Shown: piece by piece, positions 16,991-26,300 of the stretch
Layout of the letters: every line of letters starts with the position of its first letter
How positions within the stretch are numbered: position 1 is the stretch's first letter
NCBI RefSeq assembly: GCF_007992095.1
Contig: NZ_BJZP01000027.1
Location: forward strand, 1-57,865
Direction: 5' to 3'
From: Paenirhizobium naphthalenivorans
GTDB taxonomy: Bacteria; Pseudomonadota; Alphaproteobacteria; Rhizobiales; Rhizobiaceae
Length of the DNA stretch: 57,865 nucleotides
The notes under the pieces: model-generated
What the model saw: only the letters and a program-made list of their open reading frames with translations
What the model was told of the DNA's origin: nothing
Database searches by the model: none
Made by a program: the position numbers and the translations under genes

Positions 16991-18104
16991 CCGCATTCTC
17001 TGCAAACTCTTGCTTTACCTTTTCGGTATGGGCTCCCAGAGGCGGCACCGGGCCGCCCTTTATCTCGCGGCGCACTGGCGAAGCGACACCATTGAACACC
17101 CCACCCGGCGTTTCGAGTGCGATGCGGCGCAGGGCCGGATGGCCAGACAGGTCGGCAACCGTGGAGACGTTTGACCAGGCGAGTGTATTTTCCTCGAGGA
17201 GTGCGATGGCCTGTGCGCGCGTCATCTCGCCAAAAATCGAGCCAAGAATTTCGCCAAGGGTTTCACGGTTTTCGACCCGGCTTGGATTGTTGGCAAAACG
17301 GTGATCATCGATCAAGTCCGTCCGTTTCAGCACGCCGGTGCAGAAGCGCCGCCATTCGCCTGGATTCTGGATCACGATGACGACCTGGCCGTCGCTGCAT
17401 GACACGCTGCCATAAGGATAAATGGAGGCGTGAGCGAGCCCGGTTCGCGGCGTTTGCTTGCCACCGTAGTCGTGATGCAGCAGCGGAACGCTCATCATGT
17501 CGGCCATGGCGTCGAACATGGCGATCTCTATCGCCTTGCCGCGACCTGTCTGCGCGCGCTCGATCAGCGCTTCCAGAATGGCGGCATGCGCATTCATGCC
17601 GGTGGAGACGTCGGCCAGCGACACGCCGACCTTGACCGGAGTGTCGCGTGTGCCGGTGACGGCGCAGACGCCGCTTTCCGCCTGGATCAGCATGTCGTAG
17701 GCGCGCATGTCTCTATAGGTCGAATCCTGCGGATAGCCGACAATATCCAGCGCAATGAGGCGCGGGTAGCGTGCCACGAGATCGGCAGCGCCAAGGTCGA
17801 GCCGCTGCGTGGCGCCCGGCGCGAGATTCTGGATGAAAACGTCCGCCTTCGCCACCATGCGCTCGAGCAGTGCCCGGTCATCCTTGTCCTTGATATCGAG
17901 GACGACGCTTTCCTTGCCTCGATTGAGCCAGGCGAAATAGGCGCTGGTGCCATGCACGGCTTGGTCGTAGTGGCGCGCCGTCTCTCCCTCGGCACGCTCG
18001 ACCTTGATGACACGCGCCCCGGCATCGGCGAGGCGCAGCGTACAAGTTGGCGCGGCCACCGCCTGCTCGATGGAGACAACAAGCAAACCTTCCAATGGCA
18101 GCAT
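16983..18104 (-). CDS. ict: Family III CoA-transferase, probable itaconate CoA-transferase
   Basis: A 373-residue CaiB/BaiF-type CoA-transferase. It shows EGLLVVSIEQAVAAPTCTLR, RLADAGARVIKVERAEGETARHYD, AYFAWLNRGKESVVLDIK and VSLADVSTGMNAHAAILEAL, the standard family III order. The AYDMLIQAESG segment aligns with the active-site region. In the Pseudomonas and Yersinia itaconate operons an enzyme of this type moves CoA from succinyl-CoA to itaconate. The ATG at 18,104 (MLPLEGL) has a GAGG ribosome site at proper spacing, which decides against the ATG at 18,119. It lies 11 nt after the acyl-CoA dehydrogenase gene and overlaps ich. Substrate inferred from context. Confidence 0.8.
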   Translation of the reverse strand: MLPLEGLLVVSIEQAVAAPTCTLRLADAGARVIKVERAEGETARHYDQAVHGTSAYFAWLNRGKESVVLDIKDKDDRALLERMVAKADVFIQNLAPGATQRLDLGAADLVARYPRLIALDIVGYPQDSTYRDMRAYDMLIQAESGVCAVTGTRDTPVKVGVSLADVSTGMNAHAAILEALIERAQTGRGKAIEIAMFDAMADMMSVPLLHHDYGGKQTPRTGLAHASIYPYGSVSCSDGQVVIVIQNPGEWRRFCTGVLKRTDLIDDHRFANNPSRVENRETLGEILGSIFGEMTRAQAIALLEENTLAWSNVSTVADLSGHPALRRIALETPGGVFNGVASPVRREIKGGPVPPLGAHTEKVKQEFAENADG

Positions 18105-18115
18105 AGATATCGTCC

Positions 18116-19288
18116 TCAATAAGAGCGGGGCATGCCAAGGACATGCTCGGCGACATAGCTCAGCACAAGGTTGGTCGAGATCGGCGCGACCTGATAGAGC
18201 CGGGTCTCGCGGAACTTACGTTCCACGTCGTATTCCTCGGCGAAGGCAAAGCCGCCATGGGTTTGCACACAGGCTTCCGCCGCCGCCCACGACGCTTCCG
18301 CCGCCAGCATCTTGGCCATATTGGCCTGCTCGCCGCAGTCCTGTCCGCTTTCAAACAGCGTGGCGGCCTGGTGAACCATCAGTTCGGCCGCGCGCATCTG
18401 CGCGTAAGCGCGGGCGATCGGGAACTGCACGCCCTGGTTCTGGCCTATCGGCCGGCCGAAGACGTTGCGCTCGCTGGCATAGGCCGATGCCTTCTCGATG
18501 AACCACTTGGCGTCGCCGATGCACTCGGCGGCGATCAGGATGCGTTCTGCATTCATGCCCGAAAGGATGTAGCGAAAGCCCTTGCCCTCTTCGCCAAGCA
18601 GGTTTTCAACGGGCACCTTCACATTGTCGAAGAAAACCTCGGTGGTGGAATGGTTCATCATCGTGCGGATCGGCTTGATGGTCATGCCGTCCTTGAGCGC
18701 CTCGCGCATGTCGACTACAAAGACCGACATGCCGTCGGTTCGCTTGGCGGCCTGCTCCTTCGGCGTGGTCCGTGCCAGCAAAAGCATAAGGTCGGAGTGT
18801 TCGGCGCGCGAGGTCCAGACCTTCTGCCCGTTGATGATATAGTGGTCACCCTCGCGCCGGGCGAATGTCTTGATCGACGTGGTGTCGGTCCCGCTGGTCG
18901 GTTCGGTCACGCCGAAGGCCTGTAACCGCAGTTTCCCAGCGGCGATGCCGGGCAGGTATTTTGCCTTCTGCTCGGTATTCCCGTGCCGCAGCAGCGCGCC
19001 CATAATGTACATCTGCGCGTGACAGGCCGCGCCGTTGGCGCCGGCGCGCTGGACCTCCTCCAGGATCGCCGCTGCCGCCGTCAGCGGCAGGCCCGAGCCG
19101 CCATATTCTTCAGGAATGAGCACCGACAGGTAGCCAGCATCCGAAAGCGCCTTCACGAATTCGCTCGGATAGGCGCTCTCGCGATCGAGCTTGCGCCAGT
19201 ATTCCGGTGGGAATGTTTCGCACAATTTCCGCACGCTCTGCCTGATCTGAGCAATCTCGTCGCCTTGGGGGAGGTCCTTGATGGTCAT
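18116..19288 (-). CDS. Acyl-CoA dehydrogenase
   Basis: A 390-residue FAD-dependent acyl-CoA dehydrogenase. Visible motifs are FGVTEPTSGTDTTSIKTFA, YIINGQKVWTSRAEHSDL, NHSTTEVFFDNVKVPVENLL and QTHGGFAFAEEYDVERKFR; a catalytic glutamate probably lies in the last block (about residue 365). A gene of this family sits in the Pseudomonas aeruginosa itaconate operon (PA0878-PA0883 order, recalled), where its role is not firmly assigned; it may handle methylsuccinyl-CoA-like compounds. It is the third gene from the end of a tightly packed minus-strand operon, 34 nt after ccl. Confidence 0.88.
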   Translation of the reverse strand: MTIKDLPQGDEIAQIRQSVRKLCETFPPEYWRKLDRESAYPSEFVKALSDAGYLSVLIPEEYGGSGLPLTAAAAILEEVQRAGANGAACHAQMYIMGALLRHGNTEQKAKYLPGIAAGKLRLQAFGVTEPTSGTDTTSIKTFARREGDHYIINGQKVWTSRAEHSDLMLLLARTTPKEQAAKRTDGMSVFVVDMREALKDGMTIKPIRTMMNHSTTEVFFDNVKVPVENLLGEEGKGFRYILSGMNAERILIAAECIGDAKWFIEKASAYASERNVFGRPIGQNQGVQFPIARAYAQMRAAELMVHQAATLFESGQDCGEQANMAKMLAAEASWAAAEACVQTHGGFAFAEEYDVERKFRETRLYQVAPISTNLVLSYVAEHVLGMPRSY

Positions 19289-19322
19289 TTGATATCCGTT
19301 TCTTATTGCTTGCTGGTGCTCG

Positions 19323-20141
19323 TCAGGCGAAGTGTCCGGCGGGCGACGCCGATCTTAGAACGCGGCGCGCCATCTCGATCACCGGGCGGTCCACCATGCG
19401 TCCATCCACGACAACGACACCGGATGAGGTGTCGGCGGCGGCAACGACGCGCCGAGCCTTTTCCAACTCGTCCTCAGTCGGCTGAAATGCCGTGGCGACG
19501 ACAGAAACCTGCGCCGGATGAATGCAGAGCTTGCCGGTGAACCCCAGCCGCCGTGCTCGCGCGCTTTCGACACCGAGCGCGACCTTGTCGCTGATTGCGA
19601 GACTGACACCGTCTATTGGCGCTTCCAGGTCAGCGAGTCTGGACTGAAACACCAGCTGGGAGCGGTAAAAGAGCAATTCGTCGCCTTCGCCGTCGATACC
19701 CATATCGAGCTGGAAATCGACGGTGCCGAACACGAAGCGGCAAACGCCTTCTATTCTCGCCAATTCGGGAATATTGGCGAAGCCCCGCGCGGTCTCGATC
19801 AATGGCAGAAGAGGCACATGAGGATACCGTGCATTTAATGTTTCAAGGTCTCCGGCGTGCTCGGATTTGGGTAGGATCACGCCGGCGAGTCCCGGCTTCG
19901 AAATGGCTTGCATATCGGCCTCATGCCACGGCGTGCCGATTGCGTTGGGCCTGACGATGACCGGCCTCTCGTCGCTCAAGAACGCGGCGACAGCGGCACG
20001 GGCTCTGTCCTTAGCGTCGGGCGCGACCGCGTCCTCGAGATCGAGGATCACAACATCAGCGCCGGAAGACATGGCCTTTTCGAAACGTTCTGGACGATCA
20101 CCCGGAACAAAAAGAAAGGTGGAGGCAGCACCCAGCCGCAT
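19323..20141 (-). CDS. ccl: CitE-like CoA ester lyase, probable citramalyl-CoA lyase
   Basis: A 272-residue HpcH/HpaI-superfamily lyase of the CitE/CLYBL type. It opens STFLFVPGDRPERFEKAM, followed by VVILDLEDAVAPDAKDRARA, IVRPNAIGTPWHEADMQA and LLPLIETARGF; FGTVDFQLDMG and GKLCIHPAQV complete the metal- and CoA-binding set. In itaconate catabolism this step cleaves (S)-citramalyl-CoA to acetyl-CoA and pyruvate. The ATG at 20,141 shares its A with the TGA of the MmgE/PrpD gene (TGATG) and has a GGAAAGGAAG ribosome site, so it is preferred to the upstream ATG at 20,198. Malyl-CoA-type substrates cannot be excluded. Confidence 0.82.
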   Translation of the reverse strand: MRLGAASTFLFVPGDRPERFEKAMSSGADVVILDLEDAVAPDAKDRARAAVAAFLSDERPVIVRPNAIGTPWHEADMQAISKPGLAGVILPKSEHAGDLETLNARYPHVPLLPLIETARGFANIPELARIEGVCRFVFGTVDFQLDMGIDGEGDELLFYRSQLVFQSRLADLEAPIDGVSLAISDKVALGVESARARRLGFTGKLCIHPAQVSVVATAFQPTEDELEKARRVVAAADTSSGVVVVDGRMVDRPVIEMARRVLRSASPAGHFA

Positions 20142-21517
20142 CAGCCTTCCTTTCCGGTCAGCAGCCAGCCGACATGGTTGGCGGCCGTCAACGACCACAG
20201 GCGGGGTAGAAGGTGCTCCATCTCTGCTGTGTTTGCGCCATTACTGAAACGAGCGAGGCCTTTGACCTTGGTTTCGATTTCGGCGCGGCTCAGCGTGTTG
20301 CCGGGATCGCCTTTCGGCTCGTCCACCCGCGACTCGATCGTGCGCCCGTCCGTCGTCTGCACCCGCACCTTGCCGATCCATCGTGCCGGATAGGCAGTGT
20401 TGACTTCATCGTCGAGCACCATCTCCACCCGGTTGCGAAAGGCGACGACCTCCGGCTTGGCAAAGCCATCCTCGAATTCAACCATTCCGGCCTTGCCGTA
20501 AGAGGCGATGAGACCGAGGGTGGTGCCCATCGAGAACTTCGCCTGATGGACTGTGCTCGGATTGGTAACCGGTCCAAGGACATCGATTGCGCCCTGATGG
20601 ACGAGCGTGGTCACGGCTGAGATATCCGAAATGCGCAGCTCGTTCTCCTGCATCGCGGTCAACAGAGCATCGGCGGCAGGATGGGTATGCCTGCAGGAGG
20701 CATGGAATTTGAACGATGTTTCCGCCAGTGCCCAACGCGAGCCAAGCCTGTCGGTCAGCCGCAGCGGATCGGCATCAGTCGACATGCCCTTGCCCATGCC
20801 TTGCAGACCTTCGAGGATTTGCTTGGCTCCCGTAAAACCTTCCTTCGCTAGATAGGCCGCAGTCAAACCGTTGGCGGCAGCCTTGGCGGTGTGAAGCGGT
20901 TTTGAATCAGCTGCATCTCGCAGAAATTCCCAAAGCCCCGCAGCCTGGGTGCCAGCTGAGCCGAATGCATCCAGCATGGCGGCGGGTGACAGGCCGAGCA
21001 GCCGCCCCACGGCGGCCGCGGCAGCGATCGTGCCTGCGGTGCCGGTCGTATGGAATATCTTGTAGTGTGATCTGCCGAGGAACTCGCCGACGCGGATGCC
21101 GACCTCGTAGCCTGCTGTCGCCGCCGTGATAAAATCGCGACCCGACGCACCAATTGCCTGCGCTACAGCCAGGGCTGCCGGGAATACCACCGCGGCAGGG
21201 TGAAACACCGAACCATTATGCACATCGTCCTGCTCGGCGAAATGCGAGGCGGCGCCATTGACCAGGGCTGCGAAAAACGGCGTCGTCGAGCTGCGGTCGA
21301 TCAGGACCTCGCAGGGTCCCTGCGAGGGACCCATTGCGCGGGCAAAGCCTGCGACGAGTTCGACCGGACGTGCGCCCTTGCCCGCGAGGGCGGAACCGAA
21401 CCAGTCGACAAAGAGGTCTTCGGCACGTGCCACGACCTCGTCGGGGATGTCGGCAAAGTTCAGCACCGCCGCAAAGGCGGCCAGTTCAGCGCTTGGGAAG
21501 GCTGTCTCTTTCGTCAT
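20141..21517 (-). CDS. MmgE/PrpD family protein
   Basis: A 458-residue member of the 2-methylcitrate dehydratase / cis-aconitate decarboxylase family. It has DWFGSALAGKGARPVELVAG, FAALVNGAASHFAEQDDVHN, VFHPAAVVFPAALAVAQAIG and FKFHASCRHTHPAADALL. The HAEQDDVH-like FAEQDDVHNGS and the CRHTHPA blocks are the expected active-site regions. It could supply itaconate from cis-aconitate, or process a related tricarboxylate. A homologue is found inside the P. aeruginosa itaconate operon. It is the first gene of the minus-strand operon, divergent from the LysR gene, and overlaps ccl by one base. Confidence 0.85.
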   Translation of the reverse strand: MTKETAFPSAELAAFAAVLNFADIPDEVVARAEDLFVDWFGSALAGKGARPVELVAGFARAMGPSQGPCEVLIDRSSTTPFFAALVNGAASHFAEQDDVHNGSVFHPAAVVFPAALAVAQAIGASGRDFITAATAGYEVGIRVGEFLGRSHYKIFHTTGTAGTIAAAAAVGRLLGLSPAAMLDAFGSAGTQAAGLWEFLRDAADSKPLHTAKAAANGLTAAYLAKEGFTGAKQILEGLQGMGKGMSTDADPLRLTDRLGSRWALAETSFKFHASCRHTHPAADALLTAMQENELRISDISAVTTLVHQGAIDVLGPVTNPSTVHQAKFSMGTTLGLIASYGKAGMVEFEDGFAKPEVVAFRNRVEMVLDDEVNTAYPARWIGKVRVQTTDGRTIESRVDEPKGDPGNTLSRAEIETKVKGLARFSNGANTAEMEHLLPRLWSLTAANHVGWLLTGKEG

Positions 21518-21612
21518 GGCGCGTCAGTCCTGCATGCTCGTCGGTGATCGGGAGGTGATCCCTACACCCATGTCATTTGCCTTTCTGGACGAAGGCTGCA
21601 ATTCGGTATTGC

Positions 21613-21627
21613 CAAAGGCAGCCTTTG
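21613..21627. promoter_or_regulatory. Palindrome in the prpD-lysR divergent region
   Basis: CAAAGGC-A-GCCTTTG is a perfect 7-1-7 palindrome in the 163-bp gap between the divergent operon start (21,517) and the LysR start (21,681). Position and symmetry suit an operator for the LysR protein, though the spacing is shorter than the classical T-N11-A box. Confidence 0.4.
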
Positions 21628-21680
21628 CCTGCATCGAAACCATCAAGGGCAGACGCAGCGGCAGACCGGTCAGGAAGCAG

Positions 21681-22604
21681 ATGTCAATTCCACACTATGA
21701 TCTCGTCGATCTGCGGCTGTTCATCAACATTGCTGAGGCCGGCAACCTGACACGTGGGGCCAACAGGTCGAATCTGTCGCTCGGCTCAGTCAGCCTGCGG
21801 ATCAAGAACCTCGAGGAGGCGCTTGGCACGCAGCTTCTACGCCGCCATAGCGCCGGCGTCGACCTGACCAGCGCCGGCAAAGTGCTGCTTGGCCATGCCC
21901 TGCGGGTGTATCAGCAACTTGAATGCTTGCATGGCGACCTTCAGGCATTTTCGCACGGGCTCAAGGGCAAGGTGCGGATTTTCGCCAACACGACGGCCAT
22001 CACCGAGCTCCTGCCGGCAGCACTCGGTGCGTGGCTCGCCACACATCCGCAGGTCGATATCGACCTGGAGGAGAAGCTCAGTCCCGATATCGCGCGCGCG
22101 GTCGCGGATGGCAGCGTGGATATCGGCATACTGGCTGGAACCGTGCAAGCCGATGGATTGGAGATGATCCCCTATCAGCACGACAGGCTCGTGCTGGCGG
22201 TCCCATTCGGGCACGCTCTTTCAGAGGAAAATGAAATCGCCTTCGCGCAGGCCACAGGCCTCAATTTCGTCTCGCTCCATGCAGGAAGCGCCATTCATAG
22301 CTTCGCCGATCAGGTGGCGTCTGACATGGGCGTGAGTCTGAATGTGCGCATCCGTGTTTCCGGGTTCGAGGCCATGTGCCGGATGATAGAGGCGAATGTG
22401 GGTGTTGGTCTGCTCCCGGCATCAGTCGCGCTTCGCCTTCAGGCGAGCCACAAAATCAAGGCACTGCGCCTTAGCGACGAGTGGGCCGAGCGCGAGCTGA
22501 AAATATGCCTGCGCAATCTGCAGGGATTGCCAGCCTTTGCCCAGGAATTGGTGGAGTTCCTCGTTCAGGACCAAGTTGACTATATCTTTCGTTCCTCCTT
22601 GTAG
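21681..22604 (+). CDS. LysR-family transcriptional regulator of the itaconate-type operon
   Basis: A 307-residue LysR protein. The N-terminal winged helix-turn-helix (about residues 8-65) reads LVDLRLFINIAEAGNLTRGA..SLGSVSLRIKNLEEALGTQLLRR. The rest is a periplasmic-binding-like effector domain (GKVRIFANTTAITELLPAAL, DGSVDIGILAG, VGVGLLPASVALRL). The ATG at 21,681 has a CAGGAAG ribosome site; the open frame extends to 21,258 but lacks homology there. It is divergently arranged with the MmgE/PrpD-led operon, the usual layout for a LysR activator and its target. The related P. aeruginosa cluster also has an adjacent LysR gene. The effector is presumably itaconate or a CoA derivative. Confidence 0.9.
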   Translation: MSIPHYDLVDLRLFINIAEAGNLTRGANRSNLSLGSVSLRIKNLEEALGTQLLRRHSAGVDLTSAGKVLLGHALRVYQQLECLHGDLQAFSHGLKGKVRIFANTTAITELLPAALGAWLATHPQVDIDLEEKLSPDIARAVADGSVDIGILAGTVQADGLEMIPYQHDRLVLAVPFGHALSEENEIAFAQATGLNFVSLHAGSAIHSFADQVASDMGVSLNVRIRVSGFEAMCRMIEANVGVGLLPASVALRLQASHKIKALRLSDEWAERELKICLRNLQGLPAFAQELVEFLVQDQVDYIFRSSL

Positions 22605-22610
22605 CTTTTT

Positions 22611-23360
22611 CTACGGCGTCTTCGCTAACACTGTGATCGTGCAACGTTGATCATGCTTCGCCGTGGCCGCCGCCTCAGCACACGCCTTCAGCGCCGCCCG
22701 ATTGGCCCGCACAAGGTCGCTGGCTGAAACCAGATTATTCCAGTCTCTGAGACTTCCCGATCTCATCAGCGAGATTCCGGCGTTCCAGCGGTCCTGACCT
22801 ATGACGATCGCCGCAACATGACTGTCGACCGAAAAGGGCAGGAAGCGCGGCAACAGCAAAATCAGGAATATGCCGACGAACAGCCCGACAAGGCCGGCCA
22901 TCCACATGCGGAAATCCTGACTTTTCCGGTCGTAGGCGCTTTTCGTGTGGGCGGCGAGGTTCCGGCCGGCGCGCTCGAGGTCGGACGCCTGCCGCTCGAG
23001 CTGCTGCGCGGCGGTGCGTATAAGGGCCTCGCCGCTGCGCTCGAGGACCGCCGCATAGTGCTGCGCGCCCTGCTTGAGAATGGGCGATTGCTCTACGCCG
23101 TGCATCCGCTCCGCAACATTGTCGAGCGCCTGCACGAGCTGGGCGAGCTGGGGCTTGTAGTCCTGCGCCGGCTCGATCCTTTCGAGCTGGTCGAAAGCAG
23201 CTTCCAGCCCGCGCCGCATCACGGTCATTTCCGCGCCGATCTGCGCGCCCTGCGTCTCGATCGTGCGCCGTAGCGCATCGAACGCGGCGGCCGGGTCGCC
23301 GGCGTCCTCGTCCAGTGCTTCCGGCTCGATTCCTTCCCTGTCGTCGTCCAGCTCCGCCAT
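22611..23360 (-). CDS. DUF6118-family protein, relaxase-linked
   Basis: A 249-residue protein with an acidic start (MAELDDDREGIEPEALDEDA), a long charged helical stretch likely to be a coiled coil (about residues 28-145), one membrane segment (MAGLVGLFVGIFLILLLPRF, about 157-176) and a C-terminal domain with two cysteines. This matches the DUF6118 proteins that follow TraA relaxase genes in Rhizobiales plasmids. Its function is unknown; a membrane-anchored accessory role in DNA transfer is a guess from position. It starts 11 nt after the traA stop on the same strand, so it is probably cotranscribed. Confidence 0.75.
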   Translation of the reverse strand: MAELDDDREGIEPEALDEDAGDPAAAFDALRRTIETQGAQIGAEMTVMRRGLEAAFDQLERIEPAQDYKPQLAQLVQALDNVAERMHGVEQSPILKQGAQHYAAVLERSGEALIRTAAQQLERQASDLERAGRNLAAHTKSAYDRKSQDFRMWMAGLVGLFVGIFLILLLPRFLPFSVDSHVAAIVIGQDRWNAGISLMRSGSLRDWNNLVSASDLVRANRAALKACAEAAATAKHDQRCTITVLAKTP

Positions 23361-23371
23361 ATTCTCCGTGC

Positions 23372-26300
23372 CTACCTTTCCATGCCGATGCCCCGACTAA
23401 GCCGGTGGCCGCGTGTCATTTCGTCTTGCAGCTCGCGGGCGATGCTCTGGTCCCGGCGAAGCTCCTGCCCGATTCCAAGCTCCCGGCTGCGATTCCGCAC
23501 GATGGATTCCGCCTGCGGGTCGCGTTCAAGGCTCTTGGCAAGGCCGCTCATCTGGCTTTCGACCTTGGCGCGGGCGTCGTCATGTTGCCAGCCGCGAAGC
23601 TCCCGGCGCTGGCCCTGTAGTTCCTGCCAGCGTTCAACGAACCGCTCGGCCCTGACATTCGGGTCTTGCAGCGCGGCGTTTTCGCGCTTCATCCCGTCGA
23701 TAACATGCGCGACACGCTCCCGGCCGGAAAGCTCGGTCATGGCGCGCGCCGTCGCCGGGTCGTTTTGCAGCGTCGAGCGCATCAAATCTTTCATGCCGTC
23801 GCGCACCTGGTCGAGCTGCTGGCCGGCATCGCGCATTTCCTGCCGCTGCATGTCGAGAACCGGCAGACCCTCGCGCCGATGCTGCGCGACCGATTCATAA
23901 GCCCGCGAATAGCGGTCAACGGCCTGCTCAAGCGGCGACTGCCCCCGCGCCCGCTCGGCCAGCCGGTCGGGCGCCGGCGCCGGCCGCAAGCTCCCTTCCC
24001 TTTCCGGCCGCTCGCCGCGCTCCTGTGAGGGGGCAGGATGCGCATTGAGCTTGAGGCCGGCGAACATACCGCGCCGCTGCTTCTCGGCCTGCTGTGGCCG
24101 TTTCTGGTCGATCTGCGGGCCGTTCTCGTCGGCGCGGTCCTGCTGCGGCCCCTCGGCCGCCGCGCCGCGCCCGAGTTTCAGGCCCTCGAACGGCCGTTGA
24201 CGCTGCTGCCGATCGCCGGCGAGATCCTCGCGCGGATCTGCACGAAGATCCTGCGCGAGATCCGCGCGGATTTTTTGCGAGGATCTCCGATCAAGGGCAT
24301 GATCCTCGGCCGTCGACTCCCGCTCCGCACGTAGCCCGGCGCGCTCGGCCGGAATCTCGATCTCGCTGCGGACGCCCATTTGCTCCGCGATCCCGCGCCG
24401 CTCGGCAAAGTCGCGGGTATAATCGAGCGTCGTTTCCTTCACGCCCGACCGGGACAGGCGGCGTTCTAGCTGGCTATAGGCCAGCTCGCCGGCGTCCTGA
24501 ACCTTCCATGTGTTCCGGTGCGTCTGCGTGCCATCGGGCAAGGTGACGGGGGTGGAACCCTCATGCTGTAGGCCGATCTTCTCCCCGATCTCCGGCGCGG
24601 CCTCCTTCATGGCGCGCTCTAAATCGACGCCCCATAGGGTGCGCTGCTCGCCCTTGTCGTTTTCCAGCGTCACGAAATAGCTGCCGGACTTCTGCGGGTC
24701 ATGCTCGAAGGGCGCGGCCCCATGCTCGACCAGCCGGCCGGCATTGGTGAACTCGTCCTGTGCCGCGTAGAGCTGCACCCCGTCACGATGCCGGGTCATG
24801 GCGACATAGGTTAGATGCCGGTCCATCGTCCCCGACGCCATCACATAGGCGCGGTCTACCGTCGCCCCCTGATTTTTGTGAATCGTCGTCGCATAGCCGT
24901 GGTCGATCGCCTGATAATCGCCCATCGGCACGAAAACGCTTCGCTCGCGGCCGTCCAGCGTGGCGATGATGCGGCCCGGCTCGACATGCTCGACCGTGCC
25001 TAGCATCCCGTTTTTCACGCCAAGGTCGCGGTTGTTCTCCAAGAACACGATGCGGTCGCCGGGGGCGAACTCCCGCTTGCCGTCATTGGTCTGGAAGGTC
25101 AACGCGCCGGCGTCCTCGCCCTGCGCCAGCTCGCCCCGGTCCTGTAGCTCGGTCCTGATCGCGTCATTGATGGCGCGAACATCGGCCCGGCGATGCGCCA
25201 TCGCTACGCGGGTTCCCTCCGGCCGCTCGTCGCGATCGGCAAGATAATCGCGCACGATCTGGCCGCGCGCGTCCTCGCCGCTTTCGGCAAAGCTGATATT
25301 GCCGTGATCCCGATAAGCCGCCAGCCCCTCGGCCGTCCGGTGCGTGGCGAAGTCAACGGAAGCCTCCCGCTGCCAGTCCACGCGCTGCCGGCGTATCTCG
25401 GACAGCTCGGCATGGCCGATTTCCTCCGTGATCGCCCGGAACGGTGCGCCGGCCCCGATCGCCTGTAGCTGCTCATGGTCGCCTACAAGGACGATCTTCG
25501 CCCCGCGCGCCTCGGCCTCGCCAACGAAGCGGGCGAGCTGGCGGCTCCCGACCATGCCGGCCTCGTCGATCACGAACACGTCGCCGCGGCCGATCGTGCC
25601 GCGGTCGTTCTCCCAACCGCGGGACCATGACGCGAGGGTGCGGCTCTGGATGCCGGAACTTTCCTCCAAGCCCTCGGCCGCCTTCCCCGACAAGGCCGCA
25701 CCGTGGACCTGATAGCCCTCGGCCTCCCATGCCTCGCGCGCCGCCGCGAGCATGGTGGACTTGCCAGCGCCGGCATAGCCGACAACGGCCGCGATCCGCT
25801 CCGGCCCGGTGATATGCTCGATCGCCCGGCGCTGCTCATCGGACAGCCGGGCGGAAGCATCGCCGGCGCTGCGCTGAATGGCGGCGTCCTGCCGCTCTAT
25901 GGCGCGCTCGACATGCCGGCGATCGACGCCATGACCATGCGCGCCGTGCATCCGCTGCGCGCTCTCGATCATGCCGGATTCGATCTCGACCATTTCGCGG
26001 GTCGAATAGCGCGCAAGCTCGATCTCGCCCGTTGCGGGGTCCGCGCGCTCGGCCTGCAATTCCACCAGCGCCGGCGAGGCCATCACCTTCGCAAACGCGC
26101 TCTGGAACTCCTGCGGGTCGTCGTTGATGTAGCGATGCAGCGCCCGCGCAACGTCGTGCCGGTCGAACACGCTCTTTTCCCCGGTGATGAGGGTTAGAAC
26201 CTGCTCGGGCTTCTCCCGGATCAGCTCGGCATTGCGCCGGGCCGCTTCCTCGTCCAGCCTCGCCCGCGACACGTCGAGCCCGCGCCGCTCCATCTGCGTG

